NCBI GenBank assembly: GCA_017431185.1
Contig: JAFRLP010000113.1
Coordinates: 1 to 8,538 of the forward strand
DNA from: Victivallales bacterium
GTDB lineage: Bacteria; Verrucomicrobiota; Lentisphaeria; Oligosphaerales; Oligosphaeraceae
DNA: 8,538 nt
Direction: 5' to 3'
This document shows, piece after piece, positions 6,368 through 8,538 of this stretch; the first letter of the stretch is position 1, and every line of letters begins with the position of its first letter. The notes under the pieces are model-generated. The model had not been told where the DNA came from, searched no databases, and saw only the letters and a program-made list of their open reading frames with translations. Both the position numbers and the translations under genes were made by a program.

Positions 6368-6847
6368 TTATTCCTTCACGTCCGCCGCCACCTGCATCTT
6401 GACGATTTTGTCAGGGGCGTCCACGGATCCGTTCCGCCGCGAGTCGCCCTTTTTAATCTTATCGACGAATTCCATTCCGCTGACCACCTTTCCCCAGGCG
6501 GTGTACTGCCTGTCCAGGAACGTGGCGTCCGCAAAGCAGATGAAGAACTGGCTGTCGGCGGAATTCGGGTCATTGGCACGGGCCATGGAGACGGTGCCCC
6601 GAATATGCGGCACACTGTTGAATTCGGCCGCCAGTTTCTTGCCGCTTCCCCCCATGCCGGTGCCAGTGGGGTCACCGGTCTGCGCCATGAAGCCATCTAT
6701 CACGCGATGGAAGACAATGCCATCGTAAAACCCCTGGCGAACCAGTTCCTTGATGCGGGCCACATGCATGGGAGCCGCCTGGGGCAGCATCTCAATGACC
6801 ACGCGACCATCCTTCAAATCCAGATACAGTGTGTTTTCCTTGTCCAT
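6368..6847 (-). CDS. Cyclophilin-type peptidyl-prolyl cis-trans isomerase
   Basis: A 159-residue single-domain cyclophilin, which catalyses cis-trans isomerisation of X-Pro bonds. Core motifs are in order: FYDGIVFHRVIDGFMAQTGDP (40-60, with R48 and Q56 matching R55 and Q63 of human CypA), GTGMGGSG (62-69), AAEFN (73-77), GTVSMARANDPNSADSQFFI (84-103) and QYTAWGKV (114-121, with W118 matching W121 of CypA). No signal peptide is present, so it is predicted to be cytosolic. ATG at 6847 is the only in-frame start before an upstream stop. It has no clear Shine-Dalgarno sequence, so translation may be modest or depend on coupling. It lies 64 nt after the DUF4159 gene and 4 nt before the hydrolase gene, forming an operon with them. 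Confidence 0.95.
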   Translation of the reverse strand: MDKENTLYLDLKDGRVVIEMLPQAAPMHVARIKELVRQGFYDGIVFHRVIDGFMAQTGDPTGTGMGGSGKKLAAEFNSVPHIRGTVSMARANDPNSADSQFFICFADATFLDRQYTAWGKVVSGMEFVDKIKKGDSRRNGSVDAPDKIVKMQVAADVKE

Positions 6848-6911
6848 GTGCGCAAAAATGAGGGTTATGGGGGGAGAAGAACCGCTGACTGCACTGACGG
6901 CCAGCGGGAGG

Positions 6912-8453
6912 CTATTGCAGGAGAGCCGTGCTTAGGATGTTGATGCCCAGCGCCAGAGCATCCCGTGAGGCGATTCCCGCGCAGTATGGGCACTGGGCGA
7001 GTTCCCAGCCGCAGGCCAGGCCGTGCGGCGCAAAGACCACGCAGAGCCGACCGTCCAGGTTGACCCCGTACAGTTCGGGGGCTATGTGTCCGCTGCATTT
7101 CAGGCGGACGGCCAGCGCGGGGTCTGGCTGCACTTCGCTGACATTGTTGGGGTAGCGGAACAGCATGGCATTCGGGGAAATGCGCTCCATACGTGCGCCA
7201 GGCAGGACAGCGGCCATTTCGCGCCGGAAGGAGTCGGTGAAGCCTAGGCGCCCGCAGCAGCTTTCGGCCAGCAGGAACCCGCCTTGCGCAAGATAGCGTG
7301 CCAGGCTCGCCCGTTCCTGCGGGGTGAGTTGGAACTGTTCGTGTCCAGTCATGTAGAGCATGGGCAAGTCAAAGATGCGCGGGGAGGTCAAGGTCACCTC
7401 CGCGCGGGCAAACACGACGGGGACTTTCGTCTGCTCATGGAAATAGTTGAGCAGCATGGAAAGGCCGCACTCCCGGGTCTTCCAGATGCCGTTGTATTTG
7501 ACCTGCGCCACCTGAAGTTTGCCTGACAGGGACCGGTTCTCATCGACAAACTCCATCGCCTGGCTCAACGGCAGCGCCACGGCTCGCTCCGAGGTGATGT
7601 AGCTCATCAGGTTTGCCCCGATTTTCTGGGCGGTGGAGATTTCATAGCCCATGCACTTGTGGTGGTCGTTGTCAGGCTGTTCATCCCATCCGCAGCTGAC
7701 ATCCCAGCGGAACACGAAGATGGCGGTGCGGCAGCCGACATCCACGCCCACCACGGCAGGGTCGCCTGGTCTGGCGCCTGCCTTGAGCGCCTGGGGACGA
7801 TAGCGGAAATCCGCAATGTCAAAGTAGGAATGGAACAGCGGATGCTCCAGGCTGAGCCGATAGGGTGCGCGTTCAGGCAGCAGCAGACGGGCCTCCCGCA
7901 TTGCGGACTCCGCAAAGGCACGGCGCCCGCAGCACGCCTCCATGATGAGCGTGCCGCCACCGCGCAGATACGCTCCCAGGCGCTGCCGCTGCTCTGGCGT
8001 GAAACTGAAGGCCTCATGCCCCGTGCGGTACAGCACGGGAACGGTCTTGGCGTCGGACGGCAACTGCGCCTCGGGAACATTCATTTCGGAGAAATGCACG
8101 TTCAGGTTCTTGGCCATCCATTTGAGCAGATTGCGCGTGTCGGCGGGATTGGTGGCCCAGTCGCTGGCGCGTCTGGTCGCGATTTTGGCTATGAGAACAG
8201 GCGGACGCGGCGGGTTCTTCTTCTCGGTGCGGCGCAGAGGCACGACCGGCAGCGGCAGAGGCGGCAGCCCCTCCGAGGCGGCGTGCTGCGCCGTCTCCTT
8301 GGGCGGTGGCGCAGGCGAGCAGGTGAAACCCTCCTCTTCGCGGGAAGCCTGGCTGTCCAGTCCCAAATCCGACAGCAGCGGGTCTCCCGAATGGAGCGGG
8401 GCAACGAGGCTCAGCAGCAAAATGACCGTCAGAAACAACTTGTCAAGGTTCAT
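6912..8453 (-). CDS. Exported protein with two tandem DUF4159 domains
   Basis: A 513-residue protein with a signal peptide (hydrophobic 6-20, likely cut near HSG at 21-23) and a Pro-rich linker (about 45-85). Two repeats follow, at about 88-288 and 315-513. Each repeat carries TGHE-x-F-x-(F/L)-TP (144-152; 369-378), YLxxGGxLxxExCCGRxxF (162-180; 387-405), a buried-strand motif (VVGVDVGCRTAIFVF; LYGVNLDGRLCVVF), a CGW (254-256; 481-483) and a C-x-G-containing tail leading to a GxNxxS/L helix. I recognise this as DUF4159, whose biochemical function is unknown and whose fold is proposed to resemble glutamine-amidotransferase-like domains. The ATG at 8453 has AGGAGGT seven bases upstream; an open frame extends to 8492 but has no comparable start. 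It is the first gene of the minus-strand operon. Expected location is periplasm or cell surface. Confidence 0.87.
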   Translation of the reverse strand: MNLDKLFLTVILLLSLVAPLHSGDPLLSDLGLDSQASREEEGFTCSPAPPPKETAQHAASEGLPPLPLPVVPLRRTEKKNPPRPPVLIAKIATRRASDWATNPADTRNLLKWMAKNLNVHFSEMNVPEAQLPSDAKTVPVLYRTGHEAFSFTPEQRQRLGAYLRGGGTLIMEACCGRRAFAESAMREARLLLPERAPYRLSLEHPLFHSYFDIADFRYRPQALKAGARPGDPAVVGVDVGCRTAIFVFRWDVSCGWDEQPDNDHHKCMGYEISTAQKIGANLMSYITSERAVALPLSQAMEFVDENRSLSGKLQVAQVKYNGIWKTRECGLSMLLNYFHEQTKVPVVFARAEVTLTSPRIFDLPMLYMTGHEQFQLTPQERASLARYLAQGGFLLAESCCGRLGFTDSFRREMAAVLPGARMERISPNAMLFRYPNNVSEVQPDPALAVRLKCSGHIAPELYGVNLDGRLCVVFAPHGLACGWELAQCPYCAGIASRDALALGINILSTALLQ

Positions 8454-8492
8454 TGTGCAACCTCCTGGTAAAGGCGATTTTGTCAGGAACAT

Positions 8493-8520
8493 AACATATC
8501 ACCTTTTTGCGCAAGTGCAA
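8493..8520 (-). promoter_or_regulatory. Candidate promoter for the DUF4159 operon
   Basis: On the minus strand TTGCAC (8520-8515) and TATGTT (8498-8493) are separated by 16 nt. Transcription would start near 8486 with a leader of about 33 nt, ending in the AGGAGGT ribosome site and the ATG at 8453. The palindrome TTGCGCAA (8507-8514) lies in the spacer and could be part of an operator, but one 8-bp palindrome is weak evidence. Confidence 0.4.
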
Positions 8521-8538
8521 CCCAAGACCAGACGAGTC

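Noticed and set aside
6882..6907. Inverted repeat CCGCTG/CAGCGG between the DUF4159 and cyclophilin genes
   Set aside because: Six pairs around a 14-nt loop with no T-run; too weak to call a terminator, and the genes look cotranscribed.

Overview
GC-rich window (roughly 55-60% by eye) with eight well-supported protein genes. No rRNA, tRNA, CRISPR array, insertion sequence or integrase was seen. Two features point to the PVC superphylum (Planctomycetes-Verrucomicrobia-Chlamydiae; Lentisphaerae, Verrucomicrobia or Kiritimatiellae rather than Chlamydiae proper). One is a ~713-residue GreA with a long N-terminal extension, an architecture known to me from Chlamydia. The other is an exported protein with two DUF4159 domains, a family I associate with planctomycete-type genomes. 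This placement is an inference from gene content.

Layout. (1) Positions 1-164 are unresolved edge DNA holding a strong hairpin. (2) 165-797, minus strand: a specialised NusG/RfaH-type antiterminator. (3) 798-988: a divergent regulatory region with a good sigma-70-like promoter facing each way. (4) 989-5489, plus strand: a probable four-gene operon. It encodes an NtrC-type sigma-54 activator whose receiver domain lacks the phosphorylatable Asp, a small lipoprotein with a SecD-head-like region, the long GreA, and a YbgC-type acyl-CoA thioesterase. (5) 5494-8453, minus strand: a second probable operon read in the order tandem-DUF4159 exported protein, cyclophilin-type PPIase, exported metallo-beta-lactamase-fold hydrolase. 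It converges on the plus operon with a 4-nt gap.

How the genes may relate. The left half concentrates transcription proteins acting at different steps: sigma-54 activation, NusG-type processivity control and GreA rescue of backtracked polymerase. GreA is probably housekeeping and the thioesterase is probably linked to envelope lipid metabolism. The right half is envelope-directed: two of its three products carry signal peptides. No complete novel system can be shown from this window. The best leads are the phosphorylation-dead receiver on an otherwise intact sigma-54 activator, the lipoprotein carrying a SecD-like head domain cotranscribed with it, the regulatory layout around the NusG paralogue, and the cysteine-rich duplicated DUF4159 protein.
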